A model generated the notes under the pieces. It searched no databases, was not told the DNA's origin, and saw only the letters and a list, made by a program, of their open reading frames with translations. Shown here piece after piece: positions 16,346-24,515 of a stretch of 64,000 nt of DNA. Positions within the stretch are counted from its first letter, which is position 1, and each line of letters starts with the position of its first letter. The position numbers and the translations under genes are program-made. The stretch comes from Bacteroidetes bacterium UBA7674 (GTDB lineage Bacteria; Bacteroidota; Bacteroidia; Chitinophagales; Chitinophagaceae), in assembly GCA_002483105.1 (NCBI GenBank), contig DLHG01000015.1, positions 318,197-382,196 of the forward strand, read 5' to 3'.

Positions 16346-17545
16346 TTATTTTTTTAGCAAAACATTGTAATACACCTTGACATTATTGGCACTAATAATA
16401 CCAATTTCAAAGTTTTCCTTTATACGCTTGTAGCCATTTATAGCCATTTCATTTCGCTTATCATCATGCTCAAAAAGGTACAATATTTTTTGGGCTAAGT
16501 CGTTGACATCATCAGGATCAGCTAACACTCCGTCTATACCATCCTTTAGCACCTCAGGACCTGATGTCCTGACACTGAATATAGTAGCGGTACCTACTGC
16601 CATTGCTTCGGCTGCAGCCAGCCCAAATGTTTCTGCATAAGACGGGAAAATTGCCAATGCTGAAGATGAGAGGTCATACTGCAATGTATGCTTATCAACA
16701 TGACCTTTAAATACCACTGTCCTTATCGCTTCATTTGTCAATAACGCTTTTACTTTTCCCTGGGGACCTTTACCCAGAATTAATAGTCTCGCTTTGGGTT
16801 CCTTCAGTGTTACAATATTCCATGCTTTGGCTAACTGGTAAATGCCTTTTTTTTCAGCCAGTGAGCCGGTGAACACTGCCTGTAACGCTATCTTCTCAAC
16901 TAGTGGAAGTGGACCTACTTTCAGTCCGTTATATAAAATCTCTATAGTGTGGGTATAATTAAGATATTTACTTGTCTTCTTAGCAGTATAGTTGCTCACA
17001 CTAGTAACCATAGACGCCTGTTGCAGCAGGTCATGTTCCATCTGCCATATATGGTGAGGAACAGGTTTATTAGCTTCTTTCAGAAAGTAAGTGTGAGACC
17101 CGTGTAATTTCACTACAACCGGCACTGACAACTTTGGAAATGGAACGTAATTGCTACAAAACCTCATATAGTCATTGTAGTCGGGCATCTCTATTATATC
17201 TATTGCAAACTTGCGTATGAGGTCTTCGATGGCCTGCCCATACATCTTCAAGCTGCGGCGAACATCCCATTGCAATACGCTCGTCTCTTTTAATATCCTT
17301 GTAGTGGCGCGAGTTAGAAAACTATTACCTGCAAATCTTTCAGATGCCAACTTCATCCGATAACGAAATACCTTTACGCCCTCATCTGTAAACACATCCT
17401 CTCCGCCATAGCCCCAGTGATACAAGCCGGCGACCACTACTGTGTGCCCGTTTTTCACCATCTCACGCGCTAATAGCTGCACCGCGGTACCTATGCCACC
17501 ATGCCTGCCGGGAGGATATTCATCGCATAAGTAAAGGATGTTCAT
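16346..17545 (-). CDS. Glycosyltransferase family 4 protein
   Basis: A 399-residue GT-B enzyme. The N-terminal NILYLCDEYPPGRHGGIGTA motif and the C-terminal ALAIFPSYAETFGLAAAEAM (ExFGxxxxE, donor binding) identify GT4. The segment VFTGSLAEKKGIYQLAKAW is the typical start of the second Rossmann domain. Its start codon overlaps the flippase stop by 4 bp (ATGA), so the two are translationally coupled. It is expected to act on the lipid-linked repeat unit at the inner face of the cytoplasmic membrane. Confidence 0.93.
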   Translation of the reverse strand: MNILYLCDEYPPGRHGGIGTAVQLLAREMVKNGHTVVVAGLYHWGYGGEDVFTDEGVKVFRYRMKLASERFAGNSFLTRATTRILKETSVLQWDVRRSLKMYGQAIEDLIRKFAIDIIEMPDYNDYMRFCSNYVPFPKLSVPVVVKLHGSHTYFLKEANKPVPHHIWQMEHDLLQQASMVTSVSNYTAKKTSKYLNYTHTIEILYNGLKVGPLPLVEKIALQAVFTGSLAEKKGIYQLAKAWNIVTLKEPKARLLILGKGPQGKVKALLTNEAIRTVVFKGHVDKHTLQYDLSSSALAIFPSYAETFGLAAAEAMAVGTATIFSVRTSGPEVLKDGIDGVLADPDDVNDLAQKILYLFEHDDKRNEMAINGYKRIKENFEIGIISANNVKVYYNVLLKK

Positions 17546-18960
17546 TTTGTGAATAGTGATCTTAGCGTGGACAAATGTGTTCTGGTCAATTGCCCGGTAA
17601 ACAATGAAAGTGATATATATATAGCCATAGCAACCAATATCTGCAACAGCAAATTATCCAACAAATAGACGGCTCCCAGGTAAGCAATGATACCATATAT
17701 AAACAATATCACCACCGGGCGTAACGATATCGGCACCAGTTTTTTGTTCACAAAGCGATAGTAAAGCGTTACTTGAATAATGGTTGTGGTAATAAAGGCA
17801 AACGCCGCCCCTAACCCTCCGTATAATCCTATCAGGAATACATTCAGTAGCAGATTGCAGACAGCACATACAATGGTGATAGTAGATACATACCGATATC
17901 TCTTTGCTGAAAAGCTAATGGTCCAGAATAGATTCACGAGAAAATGCAGGGGGATGCATATGGACAATATCCCAAACTCCCGGGCATTTGAGGCACCATA
18001 CTTATCGTCAAATAATGCACCTATCCACGGCGACCAAACGATATTCAGACAAACAGGGATGGCAATCGTAAGGAATATTGCTATTACTATAACGTTGTTG
18101 AGCATATCTCTCTGCTCTACCTCCAGCTTATCTGCATTTGAAAAAAGCCGGGCGAATTTCGGCATGAGGAGAGGCGCGACAACTATAATGGGAAGCCTGG
18201 CCAGCTCAAAGGCGCGGTAAGCAAAGCTATAATCCCCCGTTATAGCATTAGTGCTCAGTAAACCCAGCAGTATCCAATCCATACGCGACAGGCCTGAGTC
18301 AAAGATCACAGATATGAATTGCCCTCTGGCCTCTTTCACCAACTTCACATACGCCTGTATCTTAAACCTGAATGAAAAAGATGTTTTCGCCAATATGTAT
18401 ATAAGCAATGCCACGAACTCAAAAAATGAACAGGCAACAAGTATCCAGATGATGCCATTTAAGTGTAGCAACTGTCGGGTTAACAGGAACCACGCTAATA
18501 CCAGCTTCAAAGTATTGCTGATAAGGGCAATAACCCCATATGGGGCAAACCGTTCCTTTGCGTTTAGAAATTGTTTTAAAGGGCTACCTATGAAGGTTAG
18601 CGCCTGTGCCACAAAGAACCACATAAGAATATGTGCGTTATTCCAGGTGGTTATGGTAAGGCTAAATAAATAAAGTATTGCTATAGCAACTACAGAACTG
18701 ACTATTGTGTGTAAAAGATAAGCCGCAGCTGCCCACTCCGAGCTTTTAGACGCCGATACCCTGCGCAATACCACTTGTTCCAGGCCGAGGCTAAGAAAGG
18801 TAATGATAAACATTGCCGTGGCATTGTTGGCACTAATAATGCCGAATTCTTCTTTAGATAGATAAAAGGAAATGTAAATAAAAAAAAACACACCTAAAAA
18901 CTGTATCGCCAGGGCTTGAAGGCCCGAGGAAAAGATATTCTTGATGAGTTTATTTTTCAA
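17542..18960 (-). CDS. Wzx-type oligosaccharide flippase
   Basis: A polytopic protein of about 470 residues with roughly 12-14 hydrophobic spans, of the MATE-like polysaccharide exporter group that flips lipid-linked repeat units to the periplasm. Typical features are the N-terminal NIFSSGLQALAIQFLGVF and EEFGIISANNA segments. No ATG is available at the N-terminus. The frame is open to a TTG at 18993, but that codon lies inside a promoter -7 element (18998-18991). I therefore prefer TTG 18960, which gives the start MKNKLIKNIFSSG. It is the first gene of the minus-strand polysaccharide operon. Confidence 0.88.
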   Translation of the reverse strand: MKNKLIKNIFSSGLQALAIQFLGVFFFIYISFYLSKEEFGIISANNATAMFIITFLSLGLEQVVLRRVSASKSSEWAAAAYLLHTIVSSVVAIAILYLFSLTITTWNNAHILMWFFVAQALTFIGSPLKQFLNAKERFAPYGVIALISNTLKLVLAWFLLTRQLLHLNGIIWILVACSFFEFVALLIYILAKTSFSFRFKIQAYVKLVKEARGQFISVIFDSGLSRMDWILLGLLSTNAITGDYSFAYRAFELARLPIIVVAPLLMPKFARLFSNADKLEVEQRDMLNNVIVIAIFLTIAIPVCLNIVWSPWIGALFDDKYGASNAREFGILSICIPLHFLVNLFWTISFSAKRYRYVSTITIVCAVCNLLLNVFLIGLYGGLGAAFAFITTTIIQVTLYYRFVNKKLVPISLRPVVILFIYGIIAYLGAVYLLDNLLLQILVAMAIYISLSLFTGQLTRTHLSTLRSLFTK

Positions 18961-18990
18961 AATATACGGGAAGGATTCCTTTAAAGAATG

Positions 18991-19017
18991 CAAATTTAGT
19001 ATAATCTGCTACATTTG
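18991..19017. promoter_or_regulatory. Divergent -7 elements between flippase and O-antigen ligase genes
   Basis: TAAATTTG on the minus strand (18998-18991) and TACATTTG on the plus strand (19010-19017) both match the Bacteroidota TAnnTTTG consensus. They lie only 11 bp apart as an imperfect palindrome. Each lies just upstream of one of the two divergent genes. No clear -33 TTTG is seen for either. Confidence 0.5.
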
Positions 19018-19021
19018 CCTT

Positions 19022-20296
19022 ATGGTAAAACAGGGCGTACCGCAACAGCTACTTCATGGTTCTATTTGTCTTATAGCCTTCCTGATACCCTTTCCTTATA
19101 TTTATGGCAGTATTGCGCTGATCATCACGAGTTTACTTTGGCTGTTCAGTGGCAATATTACAACTACCTTCTCTACTCTCAGGGAAAGAAAATTTTTGTG
19201 GCCACTTATTATATTTTTCCTGCTGCATGCGGCAAGTTATTTCTATAGTACCAATAGAGACGACTCCCTGTTTGATCTTAAACTGAAGGCCATCTTTCTA
19301 CTTTTACCTTTAATTGTTGGCGCAGGTATTACACTTGATAAGGCTTGGTTGGAAAGAGTGGTCTTTTCTTTTGTATCAGGCATTACCGTGATTGCTCTAT
19401 TTACCCTTGGGCGGGGACTGATGATATGGTCGCAAACGGGCGAAACCATCCAGCTATTCTATCACCCCCTGGTACAAGGACTTAGCGCGAATGCAGTTTA
19501 CGTTTCGTGGTATGTTATTTTTTCTATCATGTGTTTGCTCTCTTTTCCCTGGAGCAACCAAAAGACCAGATGGAAAAGCATGCTACTCACTGTCCTGTTA
19601 GGTCTTCAGTTTCTCTTTTTGATGTTGCTGTCGTCGCGGACATTAATATTGATATTTGTTGTCACGTTTGTGCTTCATATTTTACTTAAAAGGTTCCGGC
19701 TTAACAAGAAAGATGTGCTCGTTAGCTTGGGTATATTGATAGCCATAGTCACTATCCTGGTCACCCGTAACCCCATAAAGGACAGATACCAGCAGATAGC
19801 CAATACCAAAGCGATAGAAGTAAAGAACGATGCGAACATTCGTCCTCAGTTTAACAATCTTACATTACGTCTTTTTATATGGAAGGCCGGTATCGAGAAT
19901 ATTAATGAGCATAATCTTTGGTGGTATGGTTCCGGTAATGGGGATGTACACACACTGCAAAATCAAAAATTATATGAAAATGGTATAAAAGATATGTTTG
20001 ATGAACCCTATCGGTCGGATTTATACAACGTTAATTTGCACAATATGTATCTTCAAAGCCTTTTTATGTTGGGCATTCCGGGATTAATATGCTTTCTCTT
20101 TCTCGTATTCTCCGCCCTGATAATGTCTTTCAGGCAAAAAAACTTTAAGACATTCATTTTCTTTAACATAATAAGCATTGTCTTTATGATGCAGGAAGCA
20201 GTGTTACAAACACAGGCCGGTACATTATATTATTGTTTTTTCTTATCAATATTCTGGAATATACATTACAGTAAAATAAAATATAGCAGGTATTAA
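19022..20296 (+). CDS. O-antigen ligase/polymerase family protein
   Basis: A membrane protein of 424 residues with about ten hydrophobic spans and a large periplasmic loop (about residues 245-345). The loop contains the pattern LHNMYLQSLFMLGIPGLICF, characteristic of the O-antigen ligase (Wzy_C) family. The frame is open further upstream to ATG 18941, but that region overlaps the divergent flippase gene, so ATG 19022 (MVKQGVPQQLL) is chosen. Whether it ligates the finished glycan or polymerises repeat units cannot be told; the locus has two such proteins. A sugar transferase follows 100 bp downstream on the same strand. Confidence 0.85.
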   Translation: MVKQGVPQQLLHGSICLIAFLIPFPYIYGSIALIITSLLWLFSGNITTTFSTLRERKFLWPLIIFFLLHAASYFYSTNRDDSLFDLKLKAIFLLLPLIVGAGITLDKAWLERVVFSFVSGITVIALFTLGRGLMIWSQTGETIQLFYHPLVQGLSANAVYVSWYVIFSIMCLLSFPWSNQKTRWKSMLLTVLLGLQFLFLMLLSSRTLILIFVVTFVLHILLKRFRLNKKDVLVSLGILIAIVTILVTRNPIKDRYQQIANTKAIEVKNDANIRPQFNNLTLRLFIWKAGIENINEHNLWWYGSGNGDVHTLQNQKLYENGIKDMFDEPYRSDLYNVNLHNMYLQSLFMLGIPGLICFLFLVFSALIMSFRQKNFKTFIFFNIISIVFMMQEAVLQTQAGTLYYCFFLSIFWNIHYSKIKYSRY

Positions 20297-20395
20297 CACC
20301 AATTTATAGGTATTAATGAAATTATTTTAGAAATTTGCAGCGCGGCGAGAAGTTTGACACGATTTTTGCTGTAAAATGTTTACTTCAATAGAGTA

Positions 20396-21148
20396 ATGGA
20401 ACAACCTATATATATCAACGTACCTGTCGAGCGGAAAATAAAGCCGTTAAACCCTCCTACGCCTCAATCTGATATTGCTGAGATAAGAGAAATGTTTAAA
20501 GAGATGAACCAAAGATATATGGTTTATCAACCTTCTTCATATTATCAAACTGTTAAACGCTCAATTGATATTATTATATCTATGACGTTCATTACTTTGG
20601 TAATGTCCTGGCTGTTCCCTATTATAGCAGTCCTGATAAAATTCAGTTCTAAAGGCCCGGTATTCTTCAGACAGAAGCGTACAGGACTGAAAGGCGTCGA
20701 ATTTGATTGCTTTAAGTTCCGCACGATGCGTGTAAACGCAGATGCTGATACCAAACAAGCTACCGCTAATGATTCCCGTATTACTGCGGTTGGTAAATTC
20801 CTTCGTAAAACACACCTTGACGAAACAGCGCAGTTCTTTAATGTATTGCTTGGTGATATGAGCATTGTTGGCCCGCGCCCGCATATGCTTTATCATACAC
20901 GTTATTATTCTCAACGCATACCTTATTATAACCTGCGTCATGAAACACAACCGGGTATGACCGGCATGGCACAGATAAAAGGCTACATAGGTGAAATAAA
21001 CGTAGAACGCGAACTCCGTAAAAGAGTGCAATGGGACATATACTACCTGAAAAACAGGAGCATATGGCTTGATATCAAGATCGTTATCAACACTTTCGGA
21101 CAAGTTTTCGCTAAGACTATCAGTCCTATTACAGGAAAAAACAGGTAA
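20396..21148 (+). CDS. Undecaprenyl-phosphate sugar transferase
   Basis: A 250-residue single-domain initiating transferase of the bacterial sugar transferase family. After a polar N-terminal region of about 60 residues comes the membrane re-entrant helix (KRSIDIIISMTFITLVMSWL). Catalytic-domain motifs follow: KFRTMR, LRKTHLDETAQFFNVLLGDMSIVGPRP and QPGMTGMAQIKGYIGE. It lacks the N-terminal four-span and CoA-binding-like part present in the enzyme at 233-1660. It should prime synthesis of the polysaccharide made by the cluster at 11534-20296. The 38-residue leading segment rich in Pro and Glu is unusual for the family. Confidence 0.93.
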   Translation: MEQPIYINVPVERKIKPLNPPTPQSDIAEIREMFKEMNQRYMVYQPSSYYQTVKRSIDIIISMTFITLVMSWLFPIIAVLIKFSSKGPVFFRQKRTGLKGVEFDCFKFRTMRVNADADTKQATANDSRITAVGKFLRKTHLDETAQFFNVLLGDMSIVGPRPHMLYHTRYYSQRIPYYNLRHETQPGMTGMAQIKGYIGEINVERELRKRVQWDIYYLKNRSIWLDIKIVINTFGQVFAKTISPITGKNR

Positions 21149-21211
21149 TCCTCCTCTAAAACTTTTTTGTTTAGGTTTTTCATGCTATTTTTTACATGAA
21201 ATTCATAAGCT

Positions 21212-22039
21212 ATGCCTGTAATTATTACTGCAACAGACTTTTCGGAAATAGGTGAAAATGCCGTTAGGTATGCCTGCGAACTGGCCAGGGAGCATTCTGC
21301 TTCGGTTACCATTATTCATTCGTTCATAGTGCCGATAGCTTTCAGCGAGACACCGATGCCTGTAATGCCGATAGACGAGAGTAAAGAGATAGCTGAAGAC
21401 CGGATGAAAAAAGAGCTCAATGAGTTGAAAGCAAAATTCCCGGAAGTGGATATGGTAGGTAAGATAATGTATGGAGACATCATTGACTGCCTGAAAGAAT
21501 ATACTGAAGACGGCGTTGCCCCCTGGATGATAATACTAGGCAATAGCGGTACAGGAGATGAGTCTTCTTTATGGCTGGGCAGTACTGCACTCAGCGCACT
21601 GAAGGCTCTTCAGTACCCGGTAATAACAATACCGCCAGCTACCAAATACAAAAGTATAAAGAAGATATGCTTTGCCTGCGATTACAAACACGTTACAGGC
21701 CACCTGCCAACCCAACAATTGCTGGATATTGTGAATCATACGAAAGCCGAACTACACGTCCTGAATGTCGAACATCACAATAAAGGCATTGATCCTGAAA
21801 CACCGCTGGAGACAGAACAATTAGTCCATTATCTCGCTACGGCCAACCCTCAATATCATTTTGTGGATGATGCTAATACTGATGAAGCCATCAATGCTTT
21901 TGTAGATACCAATCAGATGGACTGGCTGGTAGTGATACCGCACAAGCATTCTTTCTTTGAGGGGTTATTCCATAAAAGCCATGTGAAGGCTATGGTGAAG
22001 ATGAGCCATGTGCCGATAGTGGCGCTACATGAGGCCTAA
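21212..22039 (+). CDS. Tandem universal stress protein (UspA family)
   Basis: A 275-residue protein made of two UspA-like domains. The first begins VIITATDFSEIGENAVRYACELA and ends with the glycine-rich ATP-site-like segment ILGNSGTGDESSLWLGSTALSALK followed by YPVITIPP. The second begins KKICFACDYKH and lacks the full glycine-rich motif (WLVVIPHKHSFFEGLFHKSHVKAMV). Proteins of this type respond to starvation or redox stress; the target is unknown. It stands alone, and its stop is 3 bp from the convergent end of the small envelope operon. Confidence 0.88.
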   Translation: MPVIITATDFSEIGENAVRYACELAREHSASVTIIHSFIVPIAFSETPMPVMPIDESKEIAEDRMKKELNELKAKFPEVDMVGKIMYGDIIDCLKEYTEDGVAPWMIILGNSGTGDESSLWLGSTALSALKALQYPVITIPPATKYKSIKKICFACDYKHVTGHLPTQQLLDIVNHTKAELHVLNVEHHNKGIDPETPLETEQLVHYLATANPQYHFVDDANTDEAINAFVDTNQMDWLVVIPHKHSFFEGLFHKSHVKAMVKMSHVPIVALHEA

Positions 22040-22042
22040 AAA

Positions 22043-22417
22043 TTAGTCGTCTTTCTTTTCTGCCTTGTGTTTTTGTGATTTTATAAAGCGCATGGCCAAC
22101 GTGATACCCATGTCTATGGCTTTCCATTTTACATAGCCACCCAATACTTCTTTGGCTAATTTGAACATCCCTTTCTGGCCCTTTTTCATCAGCGGCTTGA
22201 GCAGCGGCATCGCTACGCTCATAAGCACACCTGTCGTTCCTTTTGATGAGATCAGGTCACCTGCAAGAGAGGCAAACGAAGCCAGGGGGTTGTCTGCATT
22301 TTTTGCATCCTTTACTGCTTCAGCATTATTGTCCTCTAGGTGGCGCATCAACTTAATGCGCTTCTTTTCACGCTTAAGTTCCGCAACACTCTTTAGTTGT
22401 TTGTGATACAGCTCCAT
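22043..22417 (-). CDS. Hypothetical protein, small envelope operon
   Basis: A 124-residue basic protein I do not recognise. Residues 1-35 are a charged, probably helical segment (KQLKSVAELKREKKRIKLM). Residues 45-85 are Gly/Ala/Leu-rich with a weakly hydrophobic stretch (SKGTTGVLMSVAMPLLKPLM), and the tail is lysine-rich. It is the last of three genes transcribed together after a YtxH protein and a holin-family protein, with 6 bp to the one before. The context suggests a membrane-associated role in envelope stress, but this is inference from neighbours only. Confidence 0.75.
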   Translation of the reverse strand: MELYHKQLKSVAELKREKKRIKLMRHLEDNNAEAVKDAKNADNPLASFASLAGDLISSKGTTGVLMSVAMPLLKPLMKKGQKGMFKLAKEVLGGYVKWKAIDMGITLAMRFIKSQKHKAEKKDD

Positions 22418-22423
22418 AGTGGG

Positions 22424-22804
22424 TTATTGTTTATTGCCTTTTTCCTGTTCTGCGTCCTCATCGTCGTCGTCGTCTTCCTGTTTCGTCAGTATCCGTATAA
22501 ATATACCCGCAAACGCATTCAACACTTTACCACTGAGCATAAATAAAAGACCCACTAACAATACAAAGACACCTGCCGTAGCGAAGTAACCACCCGCACG
22601 GGAGTCCAGAAGGCCGGCAAACCATTCTGCCATACCTAAACCTACAAAAAGCAGCACTGCAAGCGTGCCGAATAATGCCATAAGGGAAAAGAGCAAATAG
22701 CCCATTACACCCGATGTCTTATCTATAAGATCCAGTTTTACAGTCTGGATCTTATCCCCGATCTTATGGGCTATTTTATCTTTCCACTTATTAATAAAGT
22801 CCAT
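22424..22804 (-). CDS. Phage-holin-like (DUF1469/YqjE-type) membrane protein
   Basis: A 126-residue protein with two strong membrane spans (about residues 35-58 and 72-93). An amphipathic N-terminal segment precedes them, and an extremely acidic C-terminus (a run of Asp/Glu after KQ) follows. This is the layout of the holin superfamily III (DUF1469, YqjE-like) proteins found with YtxH-type proteins in many bacteria. They are chromosomal proteins and do not indicate a prophage here. It lies between the YtxH gene and a 124-residue unknown, all in the same direction. Confidence 0.8.
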   Translation of the reverse strand: MDFINKWKDKIAHKIGDKIQTVKLDLIDKTSGVMGYLLFSLMALFGTLAVLLFVGLGMAEWFAGLLDSRAGGYFATAGVFVLLVGLLFMLSGKVLNAFAGIFIRILTKQEDDDDDEDAEQEKGNKQ

Positions 22805-22827
22805 GCTTCCTTACTGGTAATGTGAGA

Positions 22828-23022
22828 CTAGGCGTTGTAAATTTCTTCTTCCAGGTCTTGGGCCTGTTTAGTATATTTTTCTTTCAGTCCGTTGAACTTG
22901 TCTTTCAGCTTATCTACTGTTTCACGACGTTGGTCTTTATCTGTCGCAAGGATATAGCCTACTGCCACGCCTATTGCAGCACCGATAAGCAGGGTAGCTA
23001 CTGTTTTTCCTGTCTTTGCCAT
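22828..23022 (-). CDS. YtxH domain-containing protein
   Basis: A 64-residue protein: a glycine-rich N-terminal membrane segment (TVATLLIGAAIGVAVGYILA, residues about 8-27) followed by a charged coiled-coil-like helix (RETVDKLKDKFNGLKEKYTKQAQDLEEEIY). This is the YtxH/gas-vesicle GvpP-like pattern associated with general stress proteins. It is the first of a three-gene run (spacing 23 and 6 bp) ending at 22043. Confidence 0.88.
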   Translation of the reverse strand: MAKTGKTVATLLIGAAIGVAVGYILATDKDQRRETVDKLKDKFNGLKEKYTKQAQDLEEEIYNA

Positions 23023-23147
23023 AACTATTAGTTTTTAGTTGTTAATGATGATTGTTCACTGCAAATTTAATAAATATCATGCCAGTTAAGAGCCTGACAG
23101 AAAACCATTTAACAATACCCTAATAGCGCAGGGCTATCAATCAGCAC

Positions 23148-23717
23148 TTACCTGTAGTAGTTATTGGTTTCTATATATTCTGCAACCGCATCGGGCACCA
23201 GGTATTTGAGGGATCTGCGCTCTTTTGCCTCAGTGCGGATATATGTAGAAGATATATCCAATAGTGGGGCCTGGAGCAGTGTAAGCCTGGCTCCGTGCTT
23301 TTCGGTAATATCAAAACCCGGCCTCCGGTAGATCACAAAATCATAGCGGCTCACCAGTTGCTCATAGTTCTTCCACCTTTGGATATTCTGGAAGCTGTCT
23401 GAACCCATTACTATGGTAAACTGCTCTAAAGGGAACTTTTCGGTAAGATAAGTAAGCGTATCTATGGTATAAGAAGGCTTAGGCAGGTGAAACTCCACGT
23501 TGCTGGCCCTGAACTTAGGATTGTTTTCAATCGCCAGGTTCACCAGGTGCAGGCGATCGTACTCATTCAGTAGAGAATGTGCGTCTTTTAATGGGTTGTG
23601 GGGAGAAACAACGAACCATATCTTGTCTATCTCGGTATGCTCTATTACGTGATTAGCTACAATTAGATGCCCCGTATGTATAGGATTGAAGCTGCCGAAA
23701 TATAAACCGATATGCAT
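23148..23717 (-). CDS. nadD: Nicotinate-nucleotide adenylyltransferase
   Basis: A 189-residue enzyme that transfers AMP from ATP to nicotinate mononucleotide in NAD synthesis. The nucleotidyltransferase signature GLYFGSFNPIHTGHL (with the H-x-x-H type TGHL motif) is at residues 4-18, and the ISSTYIR motif (SSTxIR) near residue 158 completes the active site. Length is normal for NadD. A -7-like box TATCTTTG (23729-23722) lies just before the ATG. Confidence 0.96.
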   Translation of the reverse strand: MHIGLYFGSFNPIHTGHLIVANHVIEHTEIDKIWFVVSPHNPLKDAHSLLNEYDRLHLVNLAIENNPKFRASNVEFHLPKPSYTIDTLTYLTEKFPLEQFTIVMGSDSFQNIQRWKNYEQLVSRYDFVIYRRPGFDITEKHGARLTLLQAPLLDISSTYIRTEAKERRSLKYLVPDAVAEYIETNNYYR

Positions 23718-23721
23718 GGCG

Positions 23722-23729
23722 CAAAGATA
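23722..23729 (-). promoter_or_regulatory. -7-like element before nadD
   Basis: TATCTTTG on the minus strand, a perfect TAnnTTTG, lies 4 bp upstream of the nadD ATG. If used, the message would be leaderless or nearly so. No -33 element is clear. Confidence 0.35.
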
Positions 23730-23759
23730 GCTTTGGAGTTGGTAAATATTACTAACTGA

Positions 23760-24008
23760 CTAAGACATAAGTGTTACTAATATATTATCAGCATCCTTTT
23801 TGCGGATGCTGAGGCTATAGCCGGCTATTTGTATCGCTATCGGGTCTCCAAGCGGGGCGATCATCTGTACCCAGATAGGTTCACCGGGCACGCAGCCCAT
23901 CTCCATAAGTGTGAGCTGGAAATCAGTCTCTTCATGAGAACTGATAACGGCTTTTCTACCTGCAGGAAGTTTGGAGAGACGGATAACAGATGGCTCTAAT
24001 GCACTCAT
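23760..24008 (-). CDS. FeoA family protein
   Basis: An 82-residue SH3-like protein of the FeoA family, which assists the ferrous iron transporter FeoB. The recognisable run is LSKLPAGRKAVI, then LMEMGCVPGEPIWVQMIAPLGDPIAIQIAGYSLSIRKKDA, which matches the FeoA core. No feoB is adjacent, so it is an orphan here. A GTG at 24014 is also in frame, but a TAATTTTG -7-like box (24021-24014) covers it, so ATG 24008 is preferred. The 72-bp spacer to the divergent ybeY contains a short palindrome, ATTAC-GATA-GTAAT, at 24018-24031. Confidence 0.88.
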   Translation of the reverse strand: MSALEPSVIRLSKLPAGRKAVISSHEETDFQLTLMEMGCVPGEPIWVQMIAPLGDPIAIQIAGYSLSIRKKDADNILVTLMS

Positions 24009-24080
24009 TGACACAAAATTACGATAGTAATTACCCCATACCTAAAAAATAACCGAACTTCGCCCGAAATTTTCTAATAC

Positions 24081-24515
24081 ATGCCGTCACGGTTTTATGA
24101 ACAGGATGTCCGCTCGGGATTAAAGAATAAGCGAAAGCTATCCGCTTTCCTGGACAAACTGGCACTTAAACATCGTAAGAGCCTGAAGAAAGTGGGCTTT
24201 ACCTATATTTTCTGCAGCGACGAGGCATTGCTGGAAATGAACAAGCAGTTTCTGAACCATGATACCTATACAGATATCATCACTTTCGACCTGAGTGAAA
24301 ATGACAATGAACTGACAGGTGAGATATACATAAGCAAGGACAGAGTAGCAGAAAATGCAGCGAAGTTCGATACGGAGTACTCAGACGAACTGCACAGGGT
24401 AATATTTCATGGCGCACTGCACCTATGTGGCTTTAAAGACAAGAGTAAAGCAGATAGCGGGGAAATGCGCAAACAGGAAGACAGGTGCCTGAAACAATAC
24501 AGTAAAGAGATATAA
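24081..24515 (+). CDS. ybeY: Endoribonuclease YbeY (rRNA maturation factor)
   Basis: A 144-residue metal-dependent RNase involved in 16S rRNA 3'-end maturation and ribosome quality control. The catalytic zinc site appears as HGALHLCGFKDKSKADSGEMRKQED (from residue about 113). As in many Bacteroidota homologues the third histidine of the HGxLHLxGxxH consensus is replaced (KD here). The upstream DIITFDLS segment is also typical. It is the first gene of a plus-strand run; its stop overlaps the next start (TAATG). Confidence 0.93.
   Translation: MPSRFYEQDVRSGLKNKRKLSAFLDKLALKHRKSLKKVGFTYIFCSDEALLEMNKQFLNHDTYTDIITFDLSENDNELTGEIYISKDRVAENAAKFDTEYSDELHRVIFHGALHLCGFKDKSKADSGEMRKQEDRCLKQYSKEI

Noticed and set aside
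20354..20377. Sigma-70-like TTGACA followed by TAAAAT before the sugar transferase
   Set aside because: The spacer is only 12 bp, and Bacteroidota primary sigma factors use a different consensus.
22424..22804. Prophage remnant suggested by the holin-like gene
   Set aside because: DUF1469-type proteins are ordinary chromosomal stress/envelope proteins, and no other phage gene is present.
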